Shown here: one piece after another, positions 25,425 through 33,271 of the stretch
How positions within the stretch are numbered: the first letter of the stretch is position 1
Layout: every line of letters begins with the position of its first letter
Source of the DNA: Arthrobacter horti
GTDB lineage: Bacteria > Actinomycetota > Actinomycetes > Actinomycetales > Micrococcaceae
Assembly: GCF_030731045.1 (NCBI RefSeq)
Contig: NZ_JAVALS010000003.1
Span: forward strand, 1 to 64,000
DNA length: 64,000 nucleotides
Direction of reading: 5' to 3'
Made by a program: the position numbers and the translations under genes
Notes under the pieces: generated by a model
Seen by the model: only the letters and a program-made list of their open reading frames with translations
Database searches by the model: none
Told to the model about the DNA's origin: nothing

Positions 25425-26192
25425 ATGGTCCGGCCAACTCATCCCCGACGCATCGCCAGCGTCACCGGGGGCGCCTCCGGCATCGGCCTCGCGTTCGCCC
25501 AGCGCTGGGTCGACGACGGCGGTGCAGTCGTCCTGCTCGACCTGAACGCCGACGCGTTCGACGACGCCGTCGAGCATCTGGGCGGCCCCGACAAGGCGCG
25601 GGGCTGCACCGTCGACGTCACCGACGCGCGGAGCGTCGCCGCCGCCTTCGCAAGCATCGCCGAGCAGGAGGGACGGCTCGACGCCGCGGTGAACTGCGCC
25701 GGCATCGCCCGCCCCGCGCCGTCGTCGGAGGTGAGCGATAAGGACTTCGTGCGCCTGGTGGACATCCACCTCCACGGCACGATGCGCGCCTGTCAGGCCG
25801 CCTATCCGCTCCTGAAGGAGTCGAATGGATCCATCGTCAACATCTCCTCTGTGGCTGCCTCCTCCGGGATGCCGGCGCGAGCCAGCTACTGCGCGTCCAA
25901 GGCCGGCATCGAGGGCCTGACCAGGACTCTCGCCGTGGAATGGGCACCGGACTCCGTCCGCGTCAACGCCGTGGGGCCGGGCTACACGCGGACCGCTCTG
26001 ACGGAGAAGCTCATGGCGGAAGGGAAGCTGGACGTCTCGCCGCTCGTGGCGCGCACACCGCTGGGCCGCCTCGCGGACCCGCGGGAGATCGCCGCGGCCA
26101 TCAACTTCCTGGTCTCCGAGGACGCCTCCTACATCACGGGCCAGTCCCTCCTGGTGGACGGCGGCATGACCGTGGACGGGAACTGGTACTGA
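25425..26192 (+). CDS. SDR family oxidoreductase
   Basis: A 255-residue short-chain dehydrogenase. The nucleotide-binding motif is TGGASGIGLAFAQ, the acidic residue after beta-2 (LLDLNADAF) suggests NAD, NCAGIARP marks the structural motif, and the catalytic Ser-Tyr-Lys are in NISSVAASSGMPARASYCASK. It ends with SYITGQSLLVDGGMTV. Start ATG with AAGGAG 5 nt upstream. First gene of the SDR-VOC-GntR-SDR-MFS operon; it likely oxidises a hydroxyl of the imported substrate. Confidence 0.9.
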   Translation: MVRPTHPRRIASVTGGASGIGLAFAQRWVDDGGAVVLLDLNADAFDDAVEHLGGPDKARGCTVDVTDARSVAAAFASIAEQEGRLDAAVNCAGIARPAPSSEVSDKDFVRLVDIHLHGTMRACQAAYPLLKESNGSIVNISSVAASSGMPARASYCASKAGIEGLTRTLAVEWAPDSVRVNAVGPGYTRTALTEKLMAEGKLDVSPLVARTPLGRLADPREIAAAINFLVSEDASYITGQSLLVDGGMTVDGNWY

Positions 26193-26194
26193 TC

Positions 26195-26719
26195 ATGACC
26201 GGAATCCCCGGGCTCGCCGGAACGGAACACATCGGATTCACGGTCCCCGATCTCGAAGAGGCCACCCGTTTCTTCGTGGACGTCATCGGATGCGAGCTGG
26301 TCTATTCCCTGGGCCCGTTCCGGGACGACGGGGACTGGATGCAGGAGCATCTCAACGTGCATCCGCGTGCCGTCATGAAGGAGCTCCGCTTCTTCCGGTG
26401 CAAGCACGGCCCCAATTTCGAAGTCTTCTCCTACACCTCACCGGACCAGGCCACCGTCCAGCCGCGCAATAGCGACGTCGGCGGTCATCACCTGGCGTTC
26501 TACGTGGACGATCTGGACGCAGCGGCCGAATACCTCAGAAGCCGCGGAGTCCGCGTCCTGGGTGAGCCCACGGCGAGCAGCGGGCCGAGTGCAGGACAGC
26601 GCTGGCTGTACTTCCTCTCGCCCTGGGGGATGCAGTTCGAGCTGGTCAGCTTCCCCGGCGGCAAGAAGTACGAAGCCACGAGCGAGGTCCTGCTCTGGGA
26701 TCCCCGGGGCACCGCCTGA
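26195..26719 (+). CDS. VOC-fold (glyoxalase/dioxygenase-like) protein
   Basis: A 174-residue vicinal-oxygen-chelate protein. The two modules are visible as GTEHIGFTVPDLEEATRFF and GGHHLAFYVDDLDAAAEYL, with metal-ligand candidates His14, Glu in NFEVFSY, His in the second module and Glu in MQFELVSFPG. Such proteins are lyases, isomerases, epimerases or ring-cleaving dioxygenases. It begins 2 nt after the SDR gene and belongs to the same pathway. Confidence 0.85.
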   Translation: MTGIPGLAGTEHIGFTVPDLEEATRFFVDVIGCELVYSLGPFRDDGDWMQEHLNVHPRAVMKELRFFRCKHGPNFEVFSYTSPDQATVQPRNSDVGGHHLAFYVDDLDAAAEYLRSRGVRVLGEPTASSGPSAGQRWLYFLSPWGMQFELVSFPGGKKYEATSEVLLWDPRGTA

Positions 26720-26786
26720 TGACCGCGATACTGGGGGATGGACCTCCAGGGAGGAGGCCGTCTCACGGACCATGAATTGAGATGCC

Positions 26787-27440
26787 ATGACCAGCCCTAC
26801 CGTCGCGAGCGTCAGGATCGCTCAGGCCCTGCACGAGTCGATCCTCAGGGGCGAGCTCAAGCCCGGGGAGCGGATCCGGCAAGAGGAGATCGCGGCCGAG
26901 TTCGGCGCCAGCCGGCTCCCCGTCCGTGAGGCCCTCCGGCTTCTCGCCGCCGACGGCCTGGTCACCATGGTCGCCAACACCGGCGCCTGGGTCGCCCAGC
27001 TGAACCTCCGTGAGGCCACGGAGATCTACAAGATCCGCGAGCGCATCGAACCCCTCGCCCTCGCGGAGAGCATGCCTCGTCTCACCGAGGCCGACATTGA
27101 CCAGATCTCGGGTCTCGCCGACGCCATCGACGGCGTGGAGGACACGGATTCCTTCCTCCGGTTGGACCGGGAATTCCACCTCGCCACGTACCGTCGGGCC
27201 GACATGCCCGCGCTCGAGGCCATGGTTCTGCGGTACTGGAACACCACCCAGCACTACCGCCGCGCCTACTACGAGCTCCCCGGCAGCGGGGGGCACTGGA
27301 CCATTCACTACGAGCACAAGCTGCTTGTGGACGCCATCCGCAGACGCGACACCGACGAAGGTGAGCGCATCCTGCGCAGCCACATCCGGAGGACCAGGCT
27401 CGCCCTGGCCGAGCATCCGGAGATCTTCCCTAAGGATTGA
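26787..27440 (+). CDS. GntR family regulator, FCD subfamily
   Basis: A 217-residue regulator. The winged HTH is AQALHESILRGELKPGERIR with EEIAAEFGASRLPVREALRL, followed by the all-helical FCD effector domain (KIRERIEPLALAESMPRL, DREFHLATYRRAD, WTIHYEHKLLVDAI) that holds a metal-His site and binds a carboxylic acid. It sits inside the catabolic operon and should control it, probably at ATTGGATCCAAT (25315). Confidence 0.9.
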   Translation: MTSPTVASVRIAQALHESILRGELKPGERIRQEEIAAEFGASRLPVREALRLLAADGLVTMVANTGAWVAQLNLREATEIYKIRERIEPLALAESMPRLTEADIDQISGLADAIDGVEDTDSFLRLDREFHLATYRRADMPALEAMVLRYWNTTQHYRRAYYELPGSGGHWTIHYEHKLLVDAIRRRDTDEGERILRSHIRRTRLALAEHPEIFPKD

Positions 27441-27442
27441 CA

Positions 27443-28186
27443 ATGAACTTTGACTTCACCGGCCGTACGCTCCTGCTGACAGGTGCCGCGGGAGGCATCG
27501 GCCGTGAAATCGCCAAGCTGTTCCACACCGCAGGCGCCAACCTGGTCCTGGCGGACCTCAATGAGGACGCCCTGCAGGAAGTCGCGGCCGGGCTCGGCGA
27601 GGGCCCGGGGCGGATTCTCTGCCGCGCCACCAACGGCGCGGACCCGGAGGACATCGCCGCCACCGTCGGCGCCGCGGTGGACACCTTCGGCGGGCTGGAC
27701 TTCGTGGTCCCCGCCGCCGGCATCTACCCTGAGCGCGATGTCGAAGACATGAGCGACGACGAGTGGCGGCTGGTGCAGTCCATCAACCTGGACGGTGTCT
27801 TCTACCTGCTCAAGCGTGTGATCCCGCACCTCGCCGACAACGCGGCGATCGTGAACTTCGCCTCCGTCGCCGGCCACCGTGGCAGCCGCAGCCACGCCCA
27901 CTACGCGGCCAGCAAGGCGGGCATCATCGCCCTGACCCGCAGCCTGGCCATGGAGCTCGGCTCCCGCGCCCGCGTCAACGCCGTCTCCCCCGGCACCATC
28001 GAAACACCCATGACCATCGGCCTGATCCGCGACCGCGGTGAGTCGATGCTGGCCAACACCCCACTGGGCCGCAACGGCCGCCCGTCCGAAGTCGCGTCCG
28101 TCGTCGGCTTCCTCTGCTCCGACGCGGCGTCGTTCATCACGGGAGAGACCGTCCACGTCAACGGCGGGCTCTTCATGGCCGGCTGA
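27443..28186 (+). CDS. SDR family oxidoreductase
   Basis: A 247-residue short-chain dehydrogenase: TGAAGGIGREIAKLF (cofactor), LADLNEDAL (NAD preference), VPAAGIYPERDV, and the catalytic NFASVAGHRGSRSHAHYAASK, ending FITGETVHVNGGLF. Start ATG with AAGGA 7 nt upstream, 2 nt after the GntR stop. A second dehydrogenase in one operon suggests two oxidations, or a stereo-inversion, of the pathway substrate. Confidence 0.9.
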   Translation: MNFDFTGRTLLLTGAAGGIGREIAKLFHTAGANLVLADLNEDALQEVAAGLGEGPGRILCRATNGADPEDIAATVGAAVDTFGGLDFVVPAAGIYPERDVEDMSDDEWRLVQSINLDGVFYLLKRVIPHLADNAAIVNFASVAGHRGSRSHAHYAASKAGIIALTRSLAMELGSRARVNAVSPGTIETPMTIGLIRDRGESMLANTPLGRNGRPSEVASVVGFLCSDAASFITGETVHVNGGLFMAG

Positions 28187-28318
28187 CCGCCCGCCGCCTT
28201 CCCACTTCTCACTTCCCACCGAGGGCACCGCCCTCCTCAGCTCCCGGTCATGCGTCCGGGGGCCATCCCACCACGCCTTCATCCGGCCCCTTCCGGCCGG
28301 AAACAAAGATAGAGAGTC

Positions 28319-29725
28319 ATGTCCATGACCACCACCAACATCGCGGCGACCAAGCCGCGGGGATTCTTCAGCCGCATCGGAAACAAGCAATCCTGGATCG
28401 CCATGGGCCTGTTGTGGGGCCTGTTCGCCATGAACGGCAATATGCGCTCCTGGGCCATCGGCAGCCTGCAGCCGGCCATCGTCAAGGAATTCAACGTCGA
28501 TCCCACCACCATCGGCCTGTTCGCCGGGTTCGTCACCCTGGCGCAGGGCCTGTTCGCGATTCCCATCGCGCACTGGTCCGACAAGGGCGGAGCCGGCTGG
28601 CGCAGGAAGTACCGGTACATCGCAGTGGTCCTCGCCTACGTGGTCCTGACCATCCTGACCGGCGTGAACATCTTCACCGTCAGTCTCCTGGCCGTCTTCA
28701 TCCTGCAGTTCCTGCAGAAGGTGTTCAGCGGTGCCGGGGAGGCTCTGGAGGTGACCAATGTGACCGAGTGGTGGCCGGTGGAAAAGCGCGGCTTCGCACA
28801 GGGCCTGCACCACACTTCCTACCCGTGGGGCACGTTCATCGGCGGCCTGATCATCGCAGGCATGCTGAGCGCGTTCGGCCAGGATCAGTGGCGCATGGTG
28901 TTCCTCATCCTCCCGCTGATCAGCTTGCCGCTGCTCATGATGTTCTGGAAGTTCTCCAGCAAGAAGAACTACGACAAGTTCACCGCGGACACCCTGGCCC
29001 GTGGGCAGACGGTTCCGGTCGGTCACGGTGGGGCGGACAAGGTCCCGGCCGGCGCGCTCAAGCGGGCCTTGAAGAACCCGAACGTCATGATCACCTCTCT
29101 CATCATGGGCCTGGCGCTGGCGGTGTACACGGGCATCAGCTTCTGGCTGCCGCTCTACCTGGCCTTCGTGGCGAACTTCAACCTGGCGGACACGGCAGCG
29201 CTCAGCGTGGTCTTCACCATCACCGGCGGCGTCGGGCAGATCCTCTGGGGTTCGGTCTCCGACAAGCTCGGCCGGAAGCTCACCCTCATCGTCCTCTTCA
29301 TCTGGCTCGCGATCGCCCTGGTTCTCATGCAGTACATCGGCCTCGGCATCATCGCCCTGGTGGGCCTGCAGCTGCTGCTCGGCCTCGCGACCAACGGCGT
29401 GTACCCCGTGCTCTACGCCATGGCCGCGGACTCGATCGAACCGGGCGCCGTGGGACTCGCCATGGGCTTCAACGTGGCGGGTCAGATGATCGCCGCGATC
29501 GGGCCCATCGCCGTGGGCGCCTTCATCGCCGCCGGAGGAGGATTCCACGACGCCTCCGGCTACATGGTGGGCCTGTACGTGATGGCCGCCGCGATGCTGC
29601 TCTGCGCGGTGCTGATGTTCCTCTTCACCCGCGAGACGATCGGCTGGTTCCGCAAGCGGGACCGCGCCCTGGTCTCCGAGACCAGCTGCCTCCAGGGCCC
29701 GCTGCACGCCGGAGCCGAGAGCTAA
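28319..29725 (+). CDS. MFS transporter
   Basis: A 468-residue major facilitator protein with about 12 membrane helices. Family motifs include HWSDKGGAGWRRKYRY (loop 2-3), ALEVTNVTEWWPVEKRGFAQ and GSVSDKLGRKLTL (loop 8-9). Last gene of the catabolic operon and the probable importer of its substrate, likely an organic acid. An alternative ATG lies two codons downstream. The gap before it (28187-28318) contains only a small GAGGGC-ACC-GCCCTC hairpin. A family A palindrome follows its stop. Confidence 0.88.
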   Translation: MSMTTTNIAATKPRGFFSRIGNKQSWIAMGLLWGLFAMNGNMRSWAIGSLQPAIVKEFNVDPTTIGLFAGFVTLAQGLFAIPIAHWSDKGGAGWRRKYRYIAVVLAYVVLTILTGVNIFTVSLLAVFILQFLQKVFSGAGEALEVTNVTEWWPVEKRGFAQGLHHTSYPWGTFIGGLIIAGMLSAFGQDQWRMVFLILPLISLPLLMMFWKFSSKKNYDKFTADTLARGQTVPVGHGGADKVPAGALKRALKNPNVMITSLIMGLALAVYTGISFWLPLYLAFVANFNLADTAALSVVFTITGGVGQILWGSVSDKLGRKLTLIVLFIWLAIALVLMQYIGLGIIALVGLQLLLGLATNGVYPVLYAMAADSIEPGAVGLAMGFNVAGQMIAAIGPIAVGAFIAAGGGFHDASGYMVGLYVMAAAMLLCAVLMFLFTRETIGWFRKRDRALVSETSCLQGPLHAGAES

Positions 29726-29742
29726 GCTCTCCCTTTCTCCTT

Positions 29743-29804
29743 CCGCGAACCGTCATTTTGTCGCAGTGTTTGTGTCAAACACTGCGATCAAGTGGCGGCT
29801 CGCG
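29743..29804. repeat. Palindrome family A, copy 2
   Basis: Arms 29743-29772 and 29776-29804 around a TGT loop. The core TCGCAGTGTTTG / CAAACACTGCGA is perfect and the outer ends are CCGCGA / TCGCGG. It lies between convergent genes, and its right arm contains the last codons and stop of the DUF308 gene. Confidence 0.85.
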
Positions 29805-30429
29805 GAGGAGTGGGGGCGGAAGTCTGCGCCCGGCGGAGCGTGGTGGTGGACAGGACCACGATCTTCAGGCCCACCAGCACGCTGCGCAGGCCGAACGCGA
29901 CCGCCAGCACCGCGGCACCGGATGCCGGGAGCACCGCGCAGAACACTGCGAGCGCCAGGTCCAGGACGCCGCGGAGCAGGTCCTGCCGTCGCGCCTCAGA
30001 ATGCCCGCGCGCCACCTCCACCAAGCGCGTCGCCCCGCTGGACAGGAACACGAGCGCGGTCAGATACACCAGCACCTCCGCGGGCAGCGGCACGGCGAGC
30101 ACGACGACGCCGGCCACCACCCAGCAGACGCCCAGCAGCATGGGCCAGAGGCGCCGTCGTCGTGGATCAGCTGAGCGCGCCTCCTGCGCTCTGCCGTCTG
30201 AACGCGCCTCCTGCGCGGCGTCCGCGACGTCGTCGAGCCCGGACAGCACGAACCCCACCCCCGCGTACACCTCGATGCGAGTCAGCGCGCTGAGCGGATG
30301 GACGAAGAGCCACACACCACCGGCGAGCGAGAGCAGCCCCACCAGGAACACCACCCACCAGGGCAGCCGGCCGACGTGCTTGCGCATCACCCCGGGCAGG
30401 GCCCAGAAACGCCGGTGCAGGGAACTCAT
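29788..30429 (-). CDS. DUF308/HdeD-like membrane protein
   Basis: A 213-residue protein with about six membrane helices in three pairs (VVFLVGLLSLAGGVWLFVHP, VLSGLDDVADA, MLLGVCWVVAGVVVLAVPLP, YLTALVFLSSGATRLVEVAR). The repeated GGVW and LSG patterns are those of the DUF308 (HdeD) family, of unknown biochemical role and linked in enterobacteria to acid stress. Start chosen at MSSLHRRFW; the frame continues upstream through a palindrome. The C-terminus extends into palindrome A copy 2. Confidence 0.78.
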   Translation of the reverse strand: MSSLHRRFWALPGVMRKHVGRLPWWVVFLVGLLSLAGGVWLFVHPLSALTRIEVYAGVGFVLSGLDDVADAAQEARSDGRAQEARSADPRRRRLWPMLLGVCWVVAGVVVLAVPLPAEVLVYLTALVFLSSGATRLVEVARGHSEARRQDLLRGVLDLALAVFCAVLPASGAAVLAVAFGLRSVLVGLKIVVLSTTTLRRAQTSAPTPPRAAT

Positions 30430-30440
30430 GGCCCTATCTT

Positions 30441-30506
30441 CCCCGCGAGAAGACAAAAGTTGCCGCTCACCGTGACGGCAAGCGGCAACTTTTGCGCTCT
30501 CGCGGG
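30441..30506. repeat. Palindrome family D
   Basis: Outer arms CCCCGCGAGA / TCTCGCGGGG and inner arms CAAAAGTTGCCGCT / AGCGGCAACTTTTG around a short loop. It lies between the HTH-MurA stop (30516) and the DUF308 start (30429). The outer ends resemble those of family A. Confidence 0.8.
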
Positions 30507-30515
30507 GAGGAGAGA

Positions 30516-32036
30516 TCAGTCCTCGAAGTACTCGATCCGGGCGCCGATGGAGTTCAGGCGGTCCGCCAGCTCCGCGTAGCCGCGCTCGATCACGTAGATG
30601 TTCCGCAGCGTGGACGTCCCGCGGGCCGCCAGCATGGCCAGCAGGATGCAGGCGGCGGGGCGCAGGGCCGGCGGGCAGCCGATCTCCGCGGCACGCCACT
30701 TGGTGGGGCCGTTCACGTACAGCCGGTGCGGGTCCAGGAGCTGGACGTTGGCACCCAGGCGGTTGAGCTCCGTCAGGTAGATGGCACGGTTCTCGTAGAC
30801 CCAGTCGTGGATCATGGTCTGGCCCTGCGCGTTCGCCGCGATGACGGCGAAGAACGGCAGATTGTCGATGTTCATGCCCGGGAACGGCATGGGGTGGATC
30901 TTGTCCACGGACGCGTGCAGCGTGCTCGGCTTGGTGGTCACGTCCACCAGGCGGGTGTGGCCGTTGTGCGCCACGTACTCGCCGGAGATCTCCAGCTCCT
31001 GGCCCATGTGCTGCAGGAATGCCAGTTCGATCTCCATGAACTCGATCGGCACGCGGCGCACGGTCACCTCGGAATTGGTGACGATGCCCGCGGTGATCAG
31101 GCTCATGGCCTCAATGGGGTCTTCGGAGGGGTAGTACTCGATGTCCGCGTTGATGTTGGTGCGGCCTGTGATGCGCAGCGTGGTGGTGCCGATGCCCTCG
31201 ATGGTCACGCCGAGCATCTGCAGGTAGAAGCACAGGTCCTGGACCATGTAGTTGGGGCTGGCGTTACGGATCACGGTGGTGCCGGTGCGGTGCGCGGCCG
31301 CCATGATGGCGTTCTCCGTGACGGTGTCGCCGCGCTCGGTGAGCACGAAGGTGCGGTCCTTGGTGTCCGCGGCGGGCGCCTGCACGGAGTAGAAGCCGGA
31401 CTTGGCCTCCACGCTGAGCCCGAACTGGCGCAGCGCCTGCATGTGCGGCTCCACGGTGCGGGTGCCGAGGTCACAGCCGCCTGCGTAGGGCAGCTGGTAC
31501 TCCTCGCGCTCGTCCAGGAGCGGGCCGAGCAGCATGATGACGCTGCGGGTGCGCCGCGCGGCGTCGACGTCCATGGCGTCCAGGTCCAGGACGGCGGGGC
31601 GGCGGACGCGCAGGTCGTTGTCGTTCAGCCAGGTGCACTCGACGCCGATCGACGCCAGCACCTCCACGATTCGGTTCACCTCCTCGATGCGCGCCAGGCG
31701 GCGCAGCGTGGTGGTGCCGCGGTTGATCAGGCTGGCGAGCAGAAGCGCGACGCCGGCGTTCTTGCTGCTGTTGACGTCCACCGCGCCGCTGAGCTGCTGT
31801 CCGCCCTGCACCCGCAGGTGCGTCTGGCGCGGCCTCGCGGGGGTGACGAGCGTGGCTTCGAAGAGGTCCTCGAGCCGGCGGATCATGCGCAGGCTCAGGT
31901 TCTGCTTGCCGGTCTCCATGCGGGCCACGGCGCTCTGGCTGGTTCCCAGCTCCTCCGCCAGCTTGCCCTGCGTCCAGCCCTTGTCGCTGCGCGCGTCGCG
32001 GAGCCAGGAGGCCAGGTGATCCATCGTCTCAGTCAT
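30516..32036 (-). CDS. murA: HTH domain fused to UDP-N-acetylglucosamine 1-carboxyvinyltransferase (MurA-like)
   Basis: A 506-residue protein. Residues about 5-65 are an XRE-type helix-turn-helix (SWLRDARSDKGWTQGKLAEE, then LGTSQSAVARMETGKQNLSL). The rest is a full-length MurA fold that transfers enolpyruvate to UDP-GlcNAc, the first step of peptidoglycan synthesis. Key residues remain: NSSKNAGVALLLAS (Lys/Asn of the active site), the phosphoenolpyruvate-binding Cys in YAGGCDLGTRTVEPH, and IHPMPFPGMNIDNLPFF. The fusion suggests either autoregulation or a DNA-binding regulator that uses the MurA part to sense UDP-GlcNAc. It probably coexists with a conventional MurA elsewhere. The catalytic Cys argues against a dead enzyme. 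Confidence 0.88.
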   Translation of the reverse strand: MTETMDHLASWLRDARSDKGWTQGKLAEELGTSQSAVARMETGKQNLSLRMIRRLEDLFEATLVTPARPRQTHLRVQGGQQLSGAVDVNSSKNAGVALLLASLINRGTTTLRRLARIEEVNRIVEVLASIGVECTWLNDNDLRVRRPAVLDLDAMDVDAARRTRSVIMLLGPLLDEREEYQLPYAGGCDLGTRTVEPHMQALRQFGLSVEAKSGFYSVQAPAADTKDRTFVLTERGDTVTENAIMAAAHRTGTTVIRNASPNYMVQDLCFYLQMLGVTIEGIGTTTLRITGRTNINADIEYYPSEDPIEAMSLITAGIVTNSEVTVRRVPIEFMEIELAFLQHMGQELEISGEYVAHNGHTRLVDVTTKPSTLHASVDKIHPMPFPGMNIDNLPFFAVIAANAQGQTMIHDWVYENRAIYLTELNRLGANVQLLDPHRLYVNGPTKWRAAEIGCPPALRPAACILLAMLAARGTSTLRNIYVIERGYAELADRLNSIGARIEYFED

Positions 32037-32181
32037 GGGCTCGAATATATCAGATATGAGTTACGCACCTCGCTTAGCCGTCATACCGGCGCGCCCTCGT
32101 GGGAAATTTGGGATACCTGAGTCGATTCGCGCATATTCTGCACCCCCGCCGACGCGCCACACGAAACCATCGCAGGAAACA

Positions 32182-32223
32182 CCGGGGGCCGGTGGGAGAC
32201 CCCCGTCTCCCACCGGCCCCCGG
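32182..32223 (-). terminator. Terminator with perfect 19-bp stem
   Basis: Arms 32182-32200 (CCGGGGGCCGGTGGGAGAC) and 32205-32223 are exact reverse complements with a CCCC loop. Read leftwards, it follows the stop of the deaminase gene and leads into GTGTTT. It ends the MFS-uraD-deaminase operon. The remaining gap to the HTH-MurA start (32037-32181) shows nothing definite. Confidence 0.7.
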
Positions 32224-32254
32224 CTCGCCTCAGGCGTGCTGTGCGCTCAGGCGC

Positions 32255-32698
32255 TCAGGCGTTCAGCGCGGTGTAGTACGCCGCGGCTTCCTCGCCCAGG
32301 ACACCACGCTCGATGGTGACCTCATCGCGCAGACCCACCAGGTCCAGCAGCTTCTCCACACTGTAGCCACCGGGCGCCTCGATGCCGGGCACGGACTGCA
32401 CGGCGATGACGAAGTGCCGGATTCCGGCGTTCAGCAGCGCACCGGCGCACATGGCACACGGCTCGAAGCTGGTGATCAGCGTGGAGTCGGACAGGTCCAG
32501 GCCCCACTGCGCGTTCGCGGCACGGACGGCGGCCAGCTCGGCGTGAGCCGTGACGTCCTGCGTGCTCTCCACCGAGTTGCGCACCACGACGGTCCCGCGC
32601 GGGCCCGTGATGACGGAGCCGTAGGGGTGATCCCCGGCGGCCTCGGCGATCCGGGCCTGCTCAAGGGCCTGGCGTACGTGCTCTTCGTGGTTGGTCAT
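32255..32698 (-). CDS. Nucleoside/nucleobase deaminase (CDA fold)
   Basis: A 147-residue zinc deaminase with HAELAAVRAAN (zinc His and catalytic Glu) and EPCAMCAGALL (zinc Cys pair). The length and the GGYSVEKLLDL tail match guanine deaminase/nucleoside deaminase types rather than tRNA adenosine deaminase. Together with uraD and an MFS transporter it points to purine salvage or breakdown. It is 27 nt after uraD, in the same operon. Confidence 0.85.
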   Translation of the reverse strand: MTNHEEHVRQALEQARIAEAAGDHPYGSVITGPRGTVVVRNSVESTQDVTAHAELAAVRAANAQWGLDLSDSTLITSFEPCAMCAGALLNAGIRHFVIAVQSVPGIEAPGGYSVEKLLDLVGLRDEVTIERGVLGEEAAAYYTALNA

Positions 32699-32725
32699 AT
32701 CTCTCCTTGGGGTGCGTGTGATGAA

Positions 32726-33241
32726 TCAGGCTGCGACGGCGCGGTCGAGGCGACCGCGCGAGATGATCGCGATCTGGCCGAGCGCAGCCTGCAGCTCTGC
32801 CTCGGTATCGGCGCTGATCCGGCGCTCGAACTCCGCGAAGATCGAGTCCTTGGTGTGGCCGCGGACGGCGATCACGAACGGGAAGCCGTGACGCGCCTGG
32901 TAGTCGCGGTTCAGCGTGGACATCCGGGCGAACTCCTCCGGGCTGAGGGAGTCGAGACCGGCACTGGACTGCTCACCGACCGACTCCACCGTCATCTCGC
33001 CGGCCTGGGCCTCCTTGCCCGCCAGGGCGGGGTGGCCGTTGAGGAAGTCGAGCACCTTCTGGCGGTCCGCGGACTCGACGACGGCGAACATCGCGCGGTG
33101 CAGCGCGTCGACGTCGGCGAACGGCCGGGAGTCCCAGGCCGCCTCGGCGACCCACGGGGAGTTCTCGAAGATGGGGCCGAGGACGGCGACGAACGCCTCC
33201 CGGTCCATCGCATTGACGTCGTTCAGGGTGGTCTCGGTCAT
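32726..33241 (-). CDS. uraD: OHCU decarboxylase (urate pathway)
   Basis: A 171-residue 2-oxo-4-hydroxy-4-carboxy-5-ureidoimidazoline decarboxylase. Marks are FVAVLGPIFENSPWVAEAAW, the active-site NGHPALAGKEA, EEFARMSTLNRDYQARHGFP and FPFVIAVRGHTKDSIF. It converts OHCU to S-allantoin after urate oxidation and 5-hydroxyisourate hydrolysis. Those other two enzymes are not in the window. It lies 30 nt after the MFS gene. Confidence 0.93.
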   Translation of the reverse strand: MTETTLNDVNAMDREAFVAVLGPIFENSPWVAEAAWDSRPFADVDALHRAMFAVVESADRQKVLDFLNGHPALAGKEAQAGEMTVESVGEQSSAGLDSLSPEEFARMSTLNRDYQARHGFPFVIAVRGHTKDSIFAEFERRISADTEAELQAALGQIAIISRGRLDRAVAA

Positions 33242-33271
33242 GAGTTCGTCTCAGCTTTCTTGGTGTCGGAG

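Noticed and set aside
27308-29707. A 799-codon minus-strand open frame
   Set aside because: Antisense of the second SDR and MFS genes, in which the real motifs are unmistakable.
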